A DNA stretch of 64,000 nucleotides from Amphibacillus sediminis NBRC 103570 (GCF_001552275.1 NZ_BCQW01000006.1:1-64000); one strand, 5' to 3'; shown: positions 18,782-30,632, counted from the stretch's first letter. Notes: a model not told the origin generated them from the sequence alone. Made by a program: numbers and translations.

Positions 18782-19046
18782 AGAACCACCTCACTTAATG
18801 GATTATACGGAAAGTAGTTATGCAACAAGTCATCAAACGATAAACACAGCTTCTTACCCTATTCTGCCTATGTTTGCCCGTTTTTCTGTAAAACTATCTC
18901 TTCTTTCTCTACTGTTTGCTATTTTGTCAATAGTGTTCCCGATTTTCCTCAAACTCAAACAATTGATGGATTCCATACCAATTCTGCTAAAGATATGCTA
19001 AAATAGAGTCAATCTTGTTTTTAGTCTAGCAGTTCGAGGTGACCTT

Positions 19047-19253
19047 ATGGATGTCAAATGTCCGATTTGTGATACCGTTGATCAAATCGATTATGATTCT
19101 CCGCTAGCTAAGCGTTTACGTAATCGTCGCAAGCACTTATATTTATGCCCAAGCTGTACCGAGAGAATAAGTGAAAAGACAAAGAAGCGCCATGCTACCG
19201 GTCTTTTTAAATTATATCAAGAGCAAAAAGAAGACGATCCTTATATTAAATAG
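19047..19253 (+). CDS. ylaI: YlaI, small zinc-ribbon protein (DUF2197)
   Basis: A 68-aa protein with a CPIC...CPSC arrangement (Cys at about 5, 8, 33, 36) forming a probable zinc ribbon, with a basic centre (RLRNRRKH) and a charged C-terminal tail. It matches YlaI/DUF2197 of Bacillaceae, of unknown function. GAGGTGAC precedes the ATG. The stop codon lies inside a terminator-like hairpin, and family A copy 6 starts 12 bp downstream. Confidence 0.88.
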   Translation: MDVKCPICDTVDQIDYDSPLAKRLRNRRKHLYLCPSCTERISEKTKKRHATGLFKLYQEQKEDDPYIK

Positions 19254-19262
19254 GATCGTCTT
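19231..19262. terminator. Hairpin spanning the ylaI stop codon
   Basis: Perfect stem AAGACGATCC / GGATCGTCTT with the ylaI TAG in the loop-side region. No long T run follows, so it is a weak terminator candidate. Confidence 0.55.
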
Positions 19263-19265
19263 ATG

Positions 19266-19509
19266 TTTATCGCAGTGTAACTGGCTGGGGCTGCGATTAC
19301 TCGCCCCATCGAAGGGCTTTTGTAAGACTCCCGATTCAGGAACTCGTCATGTCTAAGTGGAGATCCAACAGCCAGTAACAGCCCGATTGGTTCACTAACG
19401 TTCAGTGAGGAGAGAGGATGCAGACTAAGTTCGCGACATCGTGTCGCAACGTCTGCACGAGCACATTCCTATGCGTCACCCTCCCTACTGAACAAAGTTT
19501 CACTTTATC
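19266..19509 (-). repeat. Family A structured repeat, copy 6 (reverse)
   Basis: Full-length copy of 244 bp in reverse orientation, from TTTATCGCAGTG to CACTTTATC, filling the space between convergent ylaI and suhB. P3 (ACTGGCTG / CAGCCAGT) is perfect; P2 is weakened by several substitutions. Confidence 0.9.
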
Positions 19510-19529
19510 TTCTTTTCGTTGATTGTGCA

Positions 19530-20327
19530 TTACTTCAAACGAATGTAACGATCAATGATTTCCTCTACAATCATTGGGTGTCCAGCTACCAGTGGCTCTT
19601 GTTTGACCATCGTCAACGGTTGACCATTCGCCTGTAAAGTAAGACCTCCCACCTCATGATAAAGGATGACACCAGCAGCCATGTCCCATGGATGTAGCTG
19701 AAAAGAGATATAACAGTCTACAATCCCCTCAGCTAGATAAGCAAATTCCAAAGCTGCAGATCCGTATGTTCTAGTACCTCTTACCGTTTGAACGAGTTCA
19801 CGAACTTTTTCATCATCCACTATATGATTAGGTGTACACCACCATGTATTAAGCATTAAAATGGATTGATTAAGGCTTTTTTCTTTTGGTAAACGATCAA
19901 GTTTTTGATCATTTTTGTAAGCTCCCTTACCTCTCTGTGCATGATAAAGCTGATCTGCCATGACATCGTAAACCAAACCGATTTCTCCAATCCCCTCATG
20001 GTAAATAGCAAGCGAGATAGAAAATGTACGTTTTTGATGGACAAAATTCATCGTTCCATCAATCGGGTCAATAATCCAAACGGTACCTGTTAATTCACTT
20101 ACCTGATCGCCAAAGCCTTCCTCGGATAAAATTCGATGCCCCGGAAAGCAACTACGAATTTTACTGGCAAAAAACTCTTCTACCTTTTTATCCATCTCAG
20201 TTACAAGATCATTTGGATTGGATTTCGTTTCAATTTCTCTTGGGTTATCGATAGAGGATCGAATTCGTTCCCCTGCTTCTACTACCCACTGGCGTGCTAG
20301 CTGATAAACTTCGTTACGATCGAACAT
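19530..20327 (-). CDS. suhB: Inositol monophosphatase family protein (YktC)
   Basis: Mg2+-dependent phosphatase of the IMPase family, 265 aa, the same length as B. subtilis YktC. Metal-site motifs are ILSEEGFGD (about residues 68-76), WIIDPIDGTMNFVHQ (about 84-98) and the C-terminal WDMAAGVILYHEVGG. Members hydrolyse inositol-1-phosphate and related sugar phosphates, and some act on NADP or PAP; the physiological substrate is not evident. The ATG at 20327 has GGGTGG 8 nt upstream and gives the family length. It is divergent from yktB, as in B. subtilis. Confidence 0.9.
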   Translation of the reverse strand: MFDRNEVYQLARQWVVEAGERIRSSIDNPREIETKSNPNDLVTEMDKKVEEFFASKIRSCFPGHRILSEEGFGDQVSELTGTVWIIDPIDGTMNFVHQKRTFSISLAIYHEGIGEIGLVYDVMADQLYHAQRGKGAYKNDQKLDRLPKEKSLNQSILMLNTWWCTPNHIVDDEKVRELVQTVRGTRTYGSAALEFAYLAEGIVDCYISFQLHPWDMAAGVILYHEVGGLTLQANGQPLTMVKQEPLVAGHPMIVEEIIDRYIRLK

Positions 20328-20581
20328 CTCATTGTCCACCCTTTCTTTAAGCCGTGAAAGCATTGGTTTAACTGGTCAACTTTTATTGTAACAATCGAAT
20401 TGAAGTCGTCGACTATCATAAGACTTAGACCAGTAGTACATCACTATATACTTTCAAAATCTTTCTTATCTATCTACCATAATTGTAGCAAACAAGTGAA
20501 TCATATGCACGTGACTGCCATTTTGTTTATAATTTTGCTAAAATAAGATAGACTATTCGTATAGAGAGGTGGGAGTAAAGA

Positions 20582-21199
20582 ATGACTTTTACAGGATTTA
20601 AACAAGCAGACTTTAACACATTTCAAATAGATGGTTTAGATGAAAGAATGTCAGCCATTCAAGAACGAATCCAACCCAAATTTCAACTTTTGGGTAGAGA
20701 TTTAACTGATTATTTAGCTAGTCAGTTAGGTAATGAAATGTTTTTGCATATTGCTAAGCACGCACGGCGAACTGTTAATCCGCCAAAAGATACTTGGTTA
20801 GCCATTGCCGATAATAAACGTGGCTATAAAAAACATCCGCATTTCGAAGTAGGGTTGTTTGATGACCGGCTTTTTATTTGGCTTTCCTTTATTTATGAAT
20901 TACCTAATAAAGATAAAATAGCCCAGGCTCTACTAGATAAAATAGATTTAATACACAATTTACCTGCTCATTATGTGATTAGCTTAGACCACATGCAAAA
21001 AGATGCCTTTTCTGTTTCTGACTTAACTGAGGAAAATCTAAAAAGGTTTCGTGATGTGAAGAAAGCTGAATTATTAATAGGAAAACATATATTAGAGAAT
21101 GAAGCGATTCAATTAACGGGTGAACAACTTATTGAGCAAATTAAAACCATCTACAACCAATTGATTCCACTCTATCAGGTTGCAAAAGCTGCCCATTAA
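20582..21199 (+). CDS. yktB: YktB, DUF1054 protein
   Basis: Cytoplasmic protein of 205 aa, UPF0637/DUF1054 family. Conserved stretches are FTGFKQADFNTF at the N-terminus, HIAKHARRTVNPPKDTW and KRGYKKHPHFEVGLFDD. Its function is unknown. The ATG has GAGGTGGG at good spacing. It neighbours suhB/yktC and yktA, an order shared with B. subtilis. Confidence 0.93.
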   Translation: MTFTGFKQADFNTFQIDGLDERMSAIQERIQPKFQLLGRDLTDYLASQLGNEMFLHIAKHARRTVNPPKDTWLAIADNKRGYKKHPHFEVGLFDDRLFIWLSFIYELPNKDKIAQALLDKIDLIHNLPAHYVISLDHMQKDAFSVSDLTEENLKRFRDVKKAELLIGKHILENEAIQLTGEQLIEQIKTIYNQLIPLYQVAKAAH

Positions 21200-21616
21200 C
21201 TCATTATAATGAAGGCTAACCAATCCCAAGCTTATTTTTCCGCTTGTGAAAAGCTCCCTAAGACCACTTGCTAAGGCTGAGCAAGTTACCAGTCAGCGAA
21301 AGCATCGGTGTGACAGACTCTGTCATATCGAGGTTTTCCTGGCTGCTATCTTATTGAAGAGTTATTTTTTCCTACAGGATGTTTTTGTATGTAATGGTAT
21401 ATCTCATTTCCCCAATTACTCGATAAATTAACCAAATACGCCTTGGTATATTTGCGCTCAAAGTTTATCAAGCGAAGCTCGATAAATTTCCGCTGAAAAT
21501 CCCTCGCATCCACCAGAGGCTTTAACTTTATTAAGCTGGTATTGGCATTTGAACTCACTATTTAAAGAAATGTGAGGCCCCCTGCTAAATGAAATTAAAT
21601 CTCCCCATGCATTTAG
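21200..21616. repeat. Intergenic region with family C repeat copy 2 (about 21434-21600)
   Basis: The gap between yktB and yktA holds a nearly complete family C copy: aaatacgccttggta at 21434, the hairpin TTTATCAAGC / GCTCGATAAA at about 21464-21487, cagaggctttaac at about 21514, and a tail ending near tgaaattaaatc at 21600. No gene is supported; frames here have no ribosome site. Confidence 0.7.
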
Positions 21617-21886
21617 TTAAGTCATCCTTACCATACCATCTGCTTTCTCTTTTGCTTGTTGGATCGTTTTATAGAGAGAGTAGCCTGTTTCTCGTTCAAA
21701 TCGGCGCCCAATTGCCTTTTCTTCACTTTTACTCGTTATCACTTGCTTAAAGGAATTATATTTTTCTAATATTTGTTTCGCGGGTACTACCTGTTGATAC
21801 GTTTTTTCAACGATGGCCAAGCATTCGACCACCTTTATAACCTCATCAGTTGTCCAAGACTCATTAATAGGAAAAGAATAATTCAT
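21617..21886 (-). CDS. yktA: YktA, UPF0223 protein
   Basis: Small helical protein of 89 aa, matching UPF0223. Recognisable blocks are YSFPINESWTTDEVIKVV at the N-terminus, then KSEEKAIGRRFERETGYSLYK in the centre. The function is unknown. AGGAGG precedes the ATG. It is divergent from speA; in B. subtilis yktA also neighbours speA. Confidence 0.92.
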   Translation of the reverse strand: MNYSFPINESWTTDEVIKVVECLAIVEKTYQQVVPAKQILEKYNSFKQVITSKSEEKAIGRRFERETGYSLYKTIQQAKEKADGMVRMT

Positions 21887-21974
21887 TTAGTAAAACCTCC
21901 TGCATATCAAATCAGCTTTTCTCGAGCTGAAAAATGTAATTACTATATTTAAACTAGCTATTTAAGTTAATCTT

Positions 21975-21983
21975 TGCTATAAT
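21975..21983 (+). promoter_or_regulatory. Extended -10 promoter, candidate for speA
   Basis: TGCTATAAT is a perfect extended -10 box. The -35 position is weak. It lies about 260 bp before the speA ATG, so the transcript would carry family B elements as a long 5' leader. Confidence 0.5.
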
Positions 21984-22001
21984 TCTTTTGCTTTAAGTCT
22001 A

Positions 22002-22055
22002 TGTTCAAAAATGCTAATGAGCGCTTATCATTTACTGCATTTTGAACAACCCTTA
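22002..22055 (+). repeat. Family B leader element, collapsed copy
   Basis: Contains only the outer arms of family B: TGTTCAAAA at the start, then GCGCTTATCATTT and GCATTTTGAACAACCCTT. The internal hairpins are absent, as if deleted. It precedes the full copy by 10 bp. Confidence 0.65.
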
Positions 22056-22065
22056 ACGAATACAC

Positions 22066-22213
22066 GTTCAAAATCATCAAATTAGAAGCAAACAGATCAA
22101 GGCGGCGCCGATTTGAGCATCGGAACGTATGCCTTTAGATACGTGAGAAGCGGAAAAACAAGCCAACGCTGAGATGTGCCGCTTATCATTTGGTGCATTT
22201 TGAACAACCCTTA
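22066..22213 (+). repeat. Family B structured leader element, speA copy
   Basis: About 148 bp just before the speA ribosome site. The outer helix pairs GTTCAAAAT with ATTTTGAAC and continues as ATCAAAT with ATTTGGT. Internal hairpins are CCGAT / ATCGG, ACGTAT / ATACGT and AAGCGG / CCGCTT. The ilvD copy keeps the outer helix and first hairpin with different bases. Confidence 0.75.
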
Positions 22214-22243
22214 AATTATTATTTTATAAAAGGAGCCACACCA

Positions 22244-23716
22244 ATGCAAGCACAAGAACAAACACCGCTCTTTACTGGATTATTAAATCATATACAAAGC
22301 AAACCTACACCTTTTCATATACCTGGACACAAAAGTGGTCGTGGGATGGAGCCAGCATTTCGCCAATTTATTGGAGAAAATGCTTTGGCTATAGACTTAA
22401 TTAATATTAGCCCATTAGATGACCTTCATCATCCCCAAGGTATGATCAAGGAGGCTGAGGCACTAGCAGCCCAAGCTTTTGGTGCTGACTTTACGTTTTT
22501 TTCTGTTCAAGGAACGAGTAGTCCGATTATGGCTATGGTTTTAAGTGTCTGCCAACCTGGAGATAAAATTATAGTACCTAGAAATATTCATAAATCGGTA
22601 ACCTCTGCTATTATTTTTTCTGGAGCGATTCCTATTTTTGTTCATCCTGAATTAGACCCTGTATTGGGTATCGCACATGGAATAACACCACTATCCGTTG
22701 AACATGCTATTCATGCTCATCCAGATGCTAAAGCCGTTTTTGTGATAAACCCAACCTACTATGGTGTAGCAGCTGATTTACGTCAAATTGTTAAAATCGC
22801 TCACTCACACCAAATTCCTGTACTCGTTGATGAGGCTCATGGTGTTCATATTCACTTTCATGATCAACTACCCGTCTCTGCCATGGAAGCAGGAGCAGAT
22901 CTAGCTGCTACTAGTGTACACAAATTAGGTGGCTCTTTGACACAAAGCTCCGTGTTAAATGGACGTGAAGGTTTAATTTCAAAACAGCGGGTGCAAACGG
23001 TTTTATCGATGCTGACGACCACGTCTACTTCTTATATTTTATTAGCTTCATTAGATGTGGCACGGAAGCAATTAGCTGTCAATGGGAAAGAAATTTTAGA
23101 CCGAACGATTGCAAGAGCAAAAAAACTACGTACAGCTATTAACCACTTTGATTATTTATATTGCCCAGGAGAAGAAATACTAGGAACAGAGGCTGCTTAT
23201 CATTTGGACCCGACGAAAATTTTAATTTCAGTTAAGCAGCTCGGTATTACCGGATATGATGCGGAAGTATGGCTTCGCCAGCATTATCAAATCGAGGTAG
23301 AACTATCAGATATGTATAACGTACTCTGTATTATTACTCCAGGTGATCACGATCAGCAAACATCATTATTATTAAATGCCCTAGAAGACCTTGTAGTCGC
23401 GTACAAAGAGTCAGCCATTGAACGAACGGTACAGGTGAGTAACTATCCGATTCCAGCATTAAGCCTATCACCACGTGATGCCTTTTACGCCGAAACTGAA
23501 ACAATTAAACTAATTGATGCAGTCGGAAGGATTAGTGCTGAATCAATCATGGTTTATCCACCAGGTATTCCAATTTTCATACCTGGCGAAATTATTACAG
23601 AAGAAAATTTAAGCTATATTAATGCAAATATTGAAGCTGGTCTTCCTGTACAAGGCTTAGAAGACAGCACATTAGAAACGATACAAGTAATAAAAGAGAT
23701 GAAAGCTTTTACTTAA
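22244..23716 (+). CDS. speA: Arginine decarboxylase (Orn/Lys/Arg decarboxylase family)
   Basis: PLP enzyme of 490 aa, the length of B. subtilis SpeA. It decarboxylates arginine to agmatine, the first step of polyamine synthesis in Bacilli. Motifs are FHIPGHKSGRG at the N-terminus, the VDEAHGVH block (about residue 195-205) and the PLP lysine in SVHKLGGSLTQSS (about 228). The short fold-type I form lacks the long N-terminal domain of enterobacterial acid-inducible enzymes. The ATG at 22244 has AAAAGGAG upstream; an earlier in-frame start would lie in the family B repeat. Lysine or ornithine specificity cannot be excluded by reading. Confidence 0.92.
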   Translation: MQAQEQTPLFTGLLNHIQSKPTPFHIPGHKSGRGMEPAFRQFIGENALAIDLINISPLDDLHHPQGMIKEAEALAAQAFGADFTFFSVQGTSSPIMAMVLSVCQPGDKIIVPRNIHKSVTSAIIFSGAIPIFVHPELDPVLGIAHGITPLSVEHAIHAHPDAKAVFVINPTYYGVAADLRQIVKIAHSHQIPVLVDEAHGVHIHFHDQLPVSAMEAGADLAATSVHKLGGSLTQSSVLNGREGLISKQRVQTVLSMLTTTSTSYILLASLDVARKQLAVNGKEILDRTIARAKKLRTAINHFDYLYCPGEEILGTEAAYHLDPTKILISVKQLGITGYDAEVWLRQHYQIEVELSDMYNVLCIITPGDHDQQTSLLLNALEDLVVAYKESAIERTVQVSNYPIPALSLSPRDAFYAETETIKLIDAVGRISAESIMVYPPGIPIFIPGEIITEENLSYINANIEAGLPVQGLEDSTLETIQVIKEMKAFT

Positions 23717-23831
23717 TACATTGTCTATTTCTTAATCTACTACGAAACAGCTTTAAGTTAACAGATTAAACCAAAAATAGCTAGCTCTTTTCTTGACTGG
23801 CTAGAACATATACATTTAATGACACTGAAAA

Positions 23832-23862
23832 GGACACGCAGCCCTATTTAGGGTACGTGTCC
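23832..23862. terminator. Hairpin between speA and the deacetylase gene
   Basis: GGACACG...CCCT / AGGG...CGTGTCC stem, with TTTTC following on the - strand. Placed to end the - strand deacetylase transcript, and possibly speA too. Confidence 0.65.
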
Positions 23863-23969
23863 AAACGATGAGACGAGCTTATTTGTCAATCTTTTCTCAC
23901 GATTTTCTATTGCTCCAATTTCTTCTAAACAGCATGTCCTCTCTTAAAACAACTGACTTGATCCTTACC

Positions 23970-24824
23970 TTAATCCAATCGTTTCAATGTTGTTGGATCA
24001 ACTAACTCATAACCTTTATCCCGAAGTCCTGTCACAATTGTTTCTAATGCTTCATTTGTCCATTCACGATCATGCATGAGTAGATTAGCACCAGCACTGA
24101 GATATGGTGTATTTATCATAATATCTGCAAGAGCTTCAGCATTCGTATAGTCCGGCTCCCAATCATAGCCATAGGTCCAATTCATCACGACCATCCCCTC
24201 TTCTTCAGCAACAGCATGTGACGTATCCGTATTCGCTCCAAAAGGGGCTCTGAAAAATTTAGGTCGTTCACCAATGATTTCTTCAACGAGGTCATTAAGT
24301 TCAATGATTTCTTTTCTTTGTTCCTCTTCACTGATTTCCCCAAGGTTGGGATGAGTAGAGGTGTGGTTGCCGATCATAAAGCCTAGCTCATGTATCTCTT
24401 TGAGTACGTGGTGCTTCTCCTCTGTTTGGAGAAAACGACCATTGACGAAAAAGATCGCAGGTGCATCTAAAGCCTTGAGTGTATGAGCCATATCCAAAGC
24501 ATACTGATCTGGTGCATCATCTATCGTTATCAGTGCTACTTGCGGGTTAGTCCCTTCCTCCAATGGTTCGACAGCCCATGTCGACGGATTAATCGTATAC
24601 AAAGGTTCTTCCTCTCCCTTCGGTTGATCCGTATCATTGTCGACCTCTAAATCATTTTCTGGTTCCTCTTCTTTTAAAGTATCGTTATCGCTCATTTCTT
24701 CTACATCTAATTCAGATTGGCGATCACCTTGCGCATCATTCGATTTTTCTTCTTCTTGTTGGCACGCAAATAAAAATAGTGCAGCAATTAAGCTAACTAG
24801 AATCGTTAAGCAACGTTTCTTCAT
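23970..24824 (-). CDS. Polysaccharide deacetylase lipoprotein (PgdA/NodB-type)
   Basis: Lipoprotein of 284 aa. The signal peptide ends in LFLFACQQ (Cys about 21), followed by an acidic linker rich in Asp and Glu (about 25-75), then a NodB homology domain (about 95-280). Motifs are TIDDAPD (metal and catalytic Asp), HTSTHP (metal His pair), RAPFG, WTYGYDWEPD and LLMHD. Such enzymes remove N-acetyl groups from peptidoglycan or other glycans at the outer membrane face, often giving lysozyme resistance. The exact glycan is not known. It stands between speA and the pdh operon and ends convergent with speA. Confidence 0.9.
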   Translation of the reverse strand: MKKRCLTILVSLIAALFLFACQQEEEKSNDAQGDRQSELDVEEMSDNDTLKEEEPENDLEVDNDTDQPKGEEEPLYTINPSTWAVEPLEEGTNPQVALITIDDAPDQYALDMAHTLKALDAPAIFFVNGRFLQTEEKHHVLKEIHELGFMIGNHTSTHPNLGEISEEEQRKEIIELNDLVEEIIGERPKFFRAPFGANTDTSHAVAEEEGMVVMNWTYGYDWEPDYTNAEALADIMINTPYLSAGANLLMHDREWTNEALETIVTGLRDKGYELVDPTTLKRLD

Positions 24825-24972
24825 ATTATGTACTCCCTTGTTGATTAATATTTTTCTTGAAGTGACGAAGCTCTAATTGAGATTAGTAAGAAATCACTCT
24901 ACATGCATTTTGAAAAATAGACAGAGATTACACAGAGCCTCTTATCTATTATAACCTAGCCAATAAAAGAAA

Positions 24973-25004
24973 ACACCGATAAAAGATTAATCAATTATCG
25001 GTGT
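24973..25004 (-). terminator. Rho-independent terminator of the pdh operon
   Basis: ACACCGATAA / TTATCGGTGT stem followed on the - strand by TTTTC, 10 bp past the pdhD stop. Confidence 0.85.
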
Positions 25005-25013
25005 ATGTCCGGA

Positions 25014-26423
25014 TTATTTTACAATATGAATTGGTGTACCAATCGCTACTTCAGCCGCTTCCATTGTAATCTCACCAAGTGTTGGGTGAGCGTGAATCGT
25101 CAAGGCTAAATCTTCAGCTGTCATACCTGCTTCAATAGCTAGACCAAGCTCAGAGATCATATCACTTGCATTAGTTCCAGCAATTTGTGCACCAAGTACA
25201 AGGCCATCATCTTTACGTGTAACTAAGCGAACAAAGCCATCACCACTGCCTAAAGATAAAGCACGGCCATTTGCGGCAAATGGGAATTTAGCTGTAGTTA
25301 CCTCAAAACCTGCTTCCTTAGCTTCAGCTTCTGTATAGCCTACAGTTGCAAGCTCAGGCTCAGAGAATACAACGGCTGGGATGCCATTATAATCAATTTC
25401 TGCATTTTCACCAGCAATTGCTTCTGCAGCAATTTTCCCTTCATATGAGGCTTTATGTGCAAGAGGTGGTCCTGCAACGATATCACCAATAGCATAAATG
25501 TTCTCAATGTTGGTACGGCATTGATTATCAATTTTAATCAAGCCGCGGTCATCCATTTCAATTCCTACTTGCTCTAAACCAATTTCTGATGTATTTGGAT
25601 AACGTCCAACCGTTACTAGTACGTAATCCGCTTCAATTGTTTCTTCTTTACCATTAGCTTCATACGTTACTTTAACACCACTATCGGTAACTTCAGAGCT
25701 CTTAGCCATTGCTTTTGTTACGATCTTAACATTTTTCTTTTTCAGGTGACGCTTAACAAGTGCTGACATATCTTTTTCGAAGCCACCAAGGATATCATCG
25801 GCACCTTCTAGGATGGTAACTTCTGTACCAAAGTTAGCATATGAAGTACCAAGCTCAGTTCCCACATATCCGCCACCAATGACAATGAGCTTCTTAGGAA
25901 TTTCTTTTAGATTTAACGCACCTGTAGAATCTAAGACTCGTTCAGAGTATTTAAATGATGGAATCTCAATTGGAGTAGATCCTGTTGCAATAATACAGTT
26001 TTTAAATGTATAAGTCTGTGAGCTCTTTTCATCCATTACTTTTACTGTATTTTTATCAACAAAATAAACTTCTCCACTTACAATATCTACTTTGTTACCT
26101 TTTAATAAGCTTTCAACACCAGAAGTTAATTTCTTCACAACACTATCTTTCCATGCTTGAACCTTACTAAAATCAACTGTGACATTATCAGCAGTAATAC
26201 CCATTTCTTCTGCACCGTGTGCTTCTTCAAAACGGTGGCCAGCTTGAATAAGCGCTTTAGAAGGAATACACCCAACATTTAAACAAACCCCGCCAAGGGC
26301 TCCCTTGTCAACAATGGTTACTTTTTGCCCTGTTTGAGCAGCACGGATGGCTGCTACATAGCCACCCGGTCCTGCTCCAACAACTAATGTATCTAATTCA
26401 ATTGGAAAATCTCCTACTACCAT
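25014..26423 (-). CDS. pdhD: Dihydrolipoyl dehydrogenase (E3)
   Basis: FAD- and NAD-dependent E3 subunit of 469 aa that re-oxidises the lipoyl arms of pyruvate dehydrogenase and probably other 2-oxoacid complexes. Motifs are the FAD-binding [15 protein letters not shown] (about residue 17), redox disulfide [13 protein letters not shown] (about 43-55), NAD-binding [10 protein letters not shown] and the C-terminal active-site HAHPTLGE. Starts 6 nt after pdhC, with the GGAGGCG site overlapping the end of pdhC. Last gene of pdhABCD. Confidence 0.97.
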   Translation of the reverse strand: MVVGDFPIELDTLVVGAGPGGYVAAIRAAQTGQKVTIVDKGALGGVCLNVGCIPSKALIQAGHRFEEAHGAEEMGITADNVTVDFSKVQAWKDSVVKKLTSGVESLLKGNKVDIVSGEVYFVDKNTVKVMDEKSSQTYTFKNCIIATGSTPIEIPSFKYSERVLDSTGALNLKEIPKKLIVIGGGYVGTELGTSYANFGTEVTILEGADDILGGFEKDMSALVKRHLKKKNVKIVTKAMAKSSEVTDSGVKVTYEANGKEETIEADYVLVTVGRYPNTSEIGLEQVGIEMDDRGLIKIDNQCRTNIENIYAIGDIVAGPPLAHKASYEGKIAAEAIAGENAEIDYNGIPAVVFSEPELATVGYTEAEAKEAGFEVTTAKFPFAANGRALSLGSGDGFVRLVTRKDDGLVLGAQIAGTNASDMISELGLAIEAGMTAEDLALTIHAHPTLGEITMEAAEVAIGTPIHIVK

Positions 26424-26429
26424 AGCCGA

Positions 26430-27995
26430 TTACGCCTCCATCATAATTAATTGTGGATCGTTTAACAAACGTTTGACTTGATTTAAAGCATGCTGTGCTG
26501 TCGCACCATCTACAATACGGTGATCAAAGCTTAACGATAAAGCTAGCACAGGAGCAACAACAACTTCGCCATCTTTGACAACTGGTTTTTCTGCAATACG
26601 TCCAATACCAAGGATAGCAGCCTCTGGATAATTGATCACTGGTGTAAACCATTGACCACCTGCAGAACCAATATTTGAAATGGTACAAGAAGCACCCTTC
26701 ATTTCATTAGGTGCAAGCTTACCTTCCTGAGCTTTTTTAGCTAGTTCATTAATTTCTTTAGAAATTTCAAAGATTGACTTTTTATCTGCATCTTTGACAA
26801 CTGGTACTAGTAAACCTTTTTCAGTATCTGCAGCAATACCAATATTATAGTAATGCTTATACACAATCTCATCTGTCTCATCATCAATTGAAGCATTAAT
26901 AATTGGGAATTGCTTAAGTGCTGAGACAAGAGCCTTAACTACATAAGGTAAGTAAGTTAACTTGATTTCTTTCTCAGCCGCAACTGGTTTAAATTTCTTA
27001 CGGTGAGCAACAAGCTCGGTTACATCTATTTCATCATGTAAGGTAACATGTGGTGCTTTATGCTTAGAGTTAACCATTGCATTTGCAATTGCTTTACGAA
27101 TACCAGACATTTTTTCACGTGTTTCTGGTAGATCACCTGTTGCTGCCGCTGCAGGCTTGGCAGCAGTAGTTTCGGATTTTGCTTCTGCTTTTGCTGGTGC
27201 AGGTGCTTCCTTAGGCGCATCAGCTTTTTGGTCACCATTTAGGTATGCTTCAACGTCTTCTTTAAGGATACGACCACCTTTACCTGATCCATTAACATTA
27301 GCAATTTGAACCCCATTATCACGGGCAAATTTACGTACAGATGGCATTGCGATTACACGTGTACGATCTGCCGTAGCTGAACTCGCTTCAGCTTTTGCTG
27401 GCGCAGCTTTTTCTTCTTTTGGTGCTTCAGCAGATTTTGCTTCTGCTTGATAGCCCTCTGCATAAATCGAGATGATGGTTTGACCTACAGTGGCAACGGA
27501 TCCCTCTTCAAAATGAATTTCTTTGACAGTTCCTTCAACTGGAGATGGGATTTCAACAACTGCTTTATCATTTTGTACTTCGCAAAGTACATCATCTTCT
27601 TTAATTTCTTCACCAGCTTTGACAAACCATTTAACGATTTCACCTTCATGGATACCTTCACCAATGTCAGGTAACTTAAATTCAAAAACTCCTTGACCAG
27701 CATCACTAGTAGCTTCTTCATCACTCGTTGACTGAGCTGCTTCATTGCTTTCATGCCCTTCAGCATCAATGGTAATAATGGTTTCACCTACTGTAGCAAC
27801 GGATCCTTCTTCAAAGTGAATTTCTTTGACAGTCCCTTCAACTGGTGACGGGATTTCAACAACCGCTTTATCATTTTGTACTTCGCAAAGTATATCATCT
27901 TCTTTAATTTCTTCGCCAGCTTTGACAAACCATTTGACGATTTCGCCTTCGTGAATACCTTCACCAATATCAGGCAATTTAAATTCAAATGCCAT
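26430..27995 (-). CDS. pdhC: Dihydrolipoamide acetyltransferase (E2) with two lipoyl domains
   Basis: E2 core of pyruvate dehydrogenase, 521 aa. There are two N-terminal lipoyl domains (about residues 2-80 and 103-181, lipoyl Lys 43 and 144), an Ala/Pro/Lys-rich linker, the peripheral subunit-binding domain (about 215-255: [12 protein letters not shown]), a second linker, and the acyltransferase domain ending in HRIVDG. B. subtilis E2 has a single lipoyl domain. Here the two copies are almost identical in protein and roughly 90% identical in DNA, so the duplication looks recent or is being homogenised. It lies in the operon pdhA-B-C-D. Confidence 0.97.
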   Translation of the reverse strand: MAFEFKLPDIGEGIHEGEIVKWFVKAGEEIKEDDILCEVQNDKAVVEIPSPVEGTVKEIHFEEGSVATVGETIITIDAEGHESNEAAQSTSDEEATSDAGQGVFEFKLPDIGEGIHEGEIVKWFVKAGEEIKEDDVLCEVQNDKAVVEIPSPVEGTVKEIHFEEGSVATVGQTIISIYAEGYQAEAKSAEAPKEEKAAPAKAEASSATADRTRVIAMPSVRKFARDNGVQIANVNGSGKGGRILKEDVEAYLNGDQKADAPKEAPAPAKAEAKSETTAAKPAAAATGDLPETREKMSGIRKAIANAMVNSKHKAPHVTLHDEIDVTELVAHRKKFKPVAAEKEIKLTYLPYVVKALVSALKQFPIINASIDDETDEIVYKHYYNIGIAADTEKGLLVPVVKDADKKSIFEISKEINELAKKAQEGKLAPNEMKGASCTISNIGSAGGQWFTPVINYPEAAILGIGRIAEKPVVKDGEVVVAPVLALSLSFDHRIVDGATAQHALNQVKRLLNDPQLIMMEA

Positions 27996-28020
27996 TATTG
28001 CTAACCTCCCTGGTTAAATC

Positions 28021-28998
28021 TTAATAGTTGATAACTTCTTTTGCTTTTTCAACAATATCATTGTGGTTTGGTAGCCATACTTCTTCAGCCTGTGTAAAAG
28101 CATAAACTGTATCTGGAGCTGCTACACGTAAAACAGGCGCTTCCAAATGTAAGATTGCACGCTCTTGGATCTCTGCAACAATATGGGCAGCAACCCCTGC
28201 TTGACGTTGTGCTTCTTGGACAACAACAGCACGGCCAGTCTTTTTCACTGATTCAACAATTGTTTCAGTATCTAAAGGAGAAACTGTTCGTAAGTCAATA
28301 ACCTCTGCACTAATTCCTTCTTTTTCTAATTCTTCAGCCGCTTTTACTGATGCTTGAACCATTGCACCATAGGCAATAAAAGTAATATCATTTCCCTCAC
28401 GGGTTACTTTTGCTTTGCCAAGTTCTACTTCATAAGCTTCTTCCGGTACTTCATCACGGAAAGAACGATATAATTTCATGTGCTCTAAAAAGATAACAGG
28501 ATCATTATCACGAATAGATGCAATTAATAATCCTTTAGCATCGTAAGGATTTGAAGGGATTACAACTTTTAATCCTGGCTGTTGGGCCATTAATCCTTCC
28601 AAAGAGTCTGCGTGCATTTCAGGCGTATGAACACCTCCACCAAATGGAGAACGAATCGTTATCGGTGCATTCATTGTGTTGCCAGATCGATAACGCATAC
28701 GTGCCATTTGACCACTAATTGAATCCATTACTTCATATACAAAACCAAAGAACTGGATTTCAGGTACTGGGCGAAAACCTTGAGTAGCTAAGCCGATTGC
28801 TAAACCACCAATACCAGACTCCGCTAACGGTGTATCAAATACTCTATCCTCACCAAATTCAGCTTGAAGACCTTCAGTAGCACGGAAAACCCCGCCGTTT
28901 TGACCGACGTCTTCTCCGAATACAAGGACATTCTCATCGTTTTTTAATTCAGTACGTAACGCATCAGTGATAGCTTGGATCATTGTCATTTGAGCCAT
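28021..28998 (-). CDS. pdhB: Pyruvate dehydrogenase E1 beta subunit
   Basis: Beta subunit of 325 aa, forming the E1 heterotetramer with PdhA, which decarboxylates pyruvate using thiamine diphosphate. Conserved stretches are [18 protein letters not shown] (about residues 27-44), [17 protein letters not shown] and [11 protein letters not shown]. It starts 3 nt after pdhA, so translation is probably coupled. Confidence 0.97.
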   Translation of the reverse strand: MAQMTMIQAITDALRTELKNDENVLVFGEDVGQNGGVFRATEGLQAEFGEDRVFDTPLAESGIGGLAIGLATQGFRPVPEIQFFGFVYEVMDSISGQMARMRYRSGNTMNAPITIRSPFGGGVHTPEMHADSLEGLMAQQPGLKVVIPSNPYDAKGLLIASIRDNDPVIFLEHMKLYRSFRDEVPEEAYEVELGKAKVTREGNDITFIAYGAMVQASVKAAEELEKEGISAEVIDLRTVSPLDTETIVESVKKTGRAVVVQEAQRQAGVAAHIVAEIQERAILHLEAPVLRVAAPDTVYAFTQAEEVWLPNHNDIVEKAKEVINY

Positions 28999-29001
28999 GG
29001 C

Positions 29002-30632
<1,631 letters not shown>

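Noticed and set aside
18798-19001. 67-codon hydrophobic frame between the small membrane gene and ylaI
   Set aside because: No ribosome binding site, no family resemblance, and it overlaps the divergent promoter region.
22190-22243. N-terminal extension of speA from an upstream in-frame start
   Set aside because: The extension lies inside the family B repeat; the ATG at 22244 has AAAAGGAG and gives the family length.
27485-27988. Two Lys/Leu-rich frames antiparallel in phase to the lipoyl domains of pdhC
   Set aside because: They are alternative-frame shadows of the duplicated lipoyl domains and look alike only because of that duplication.
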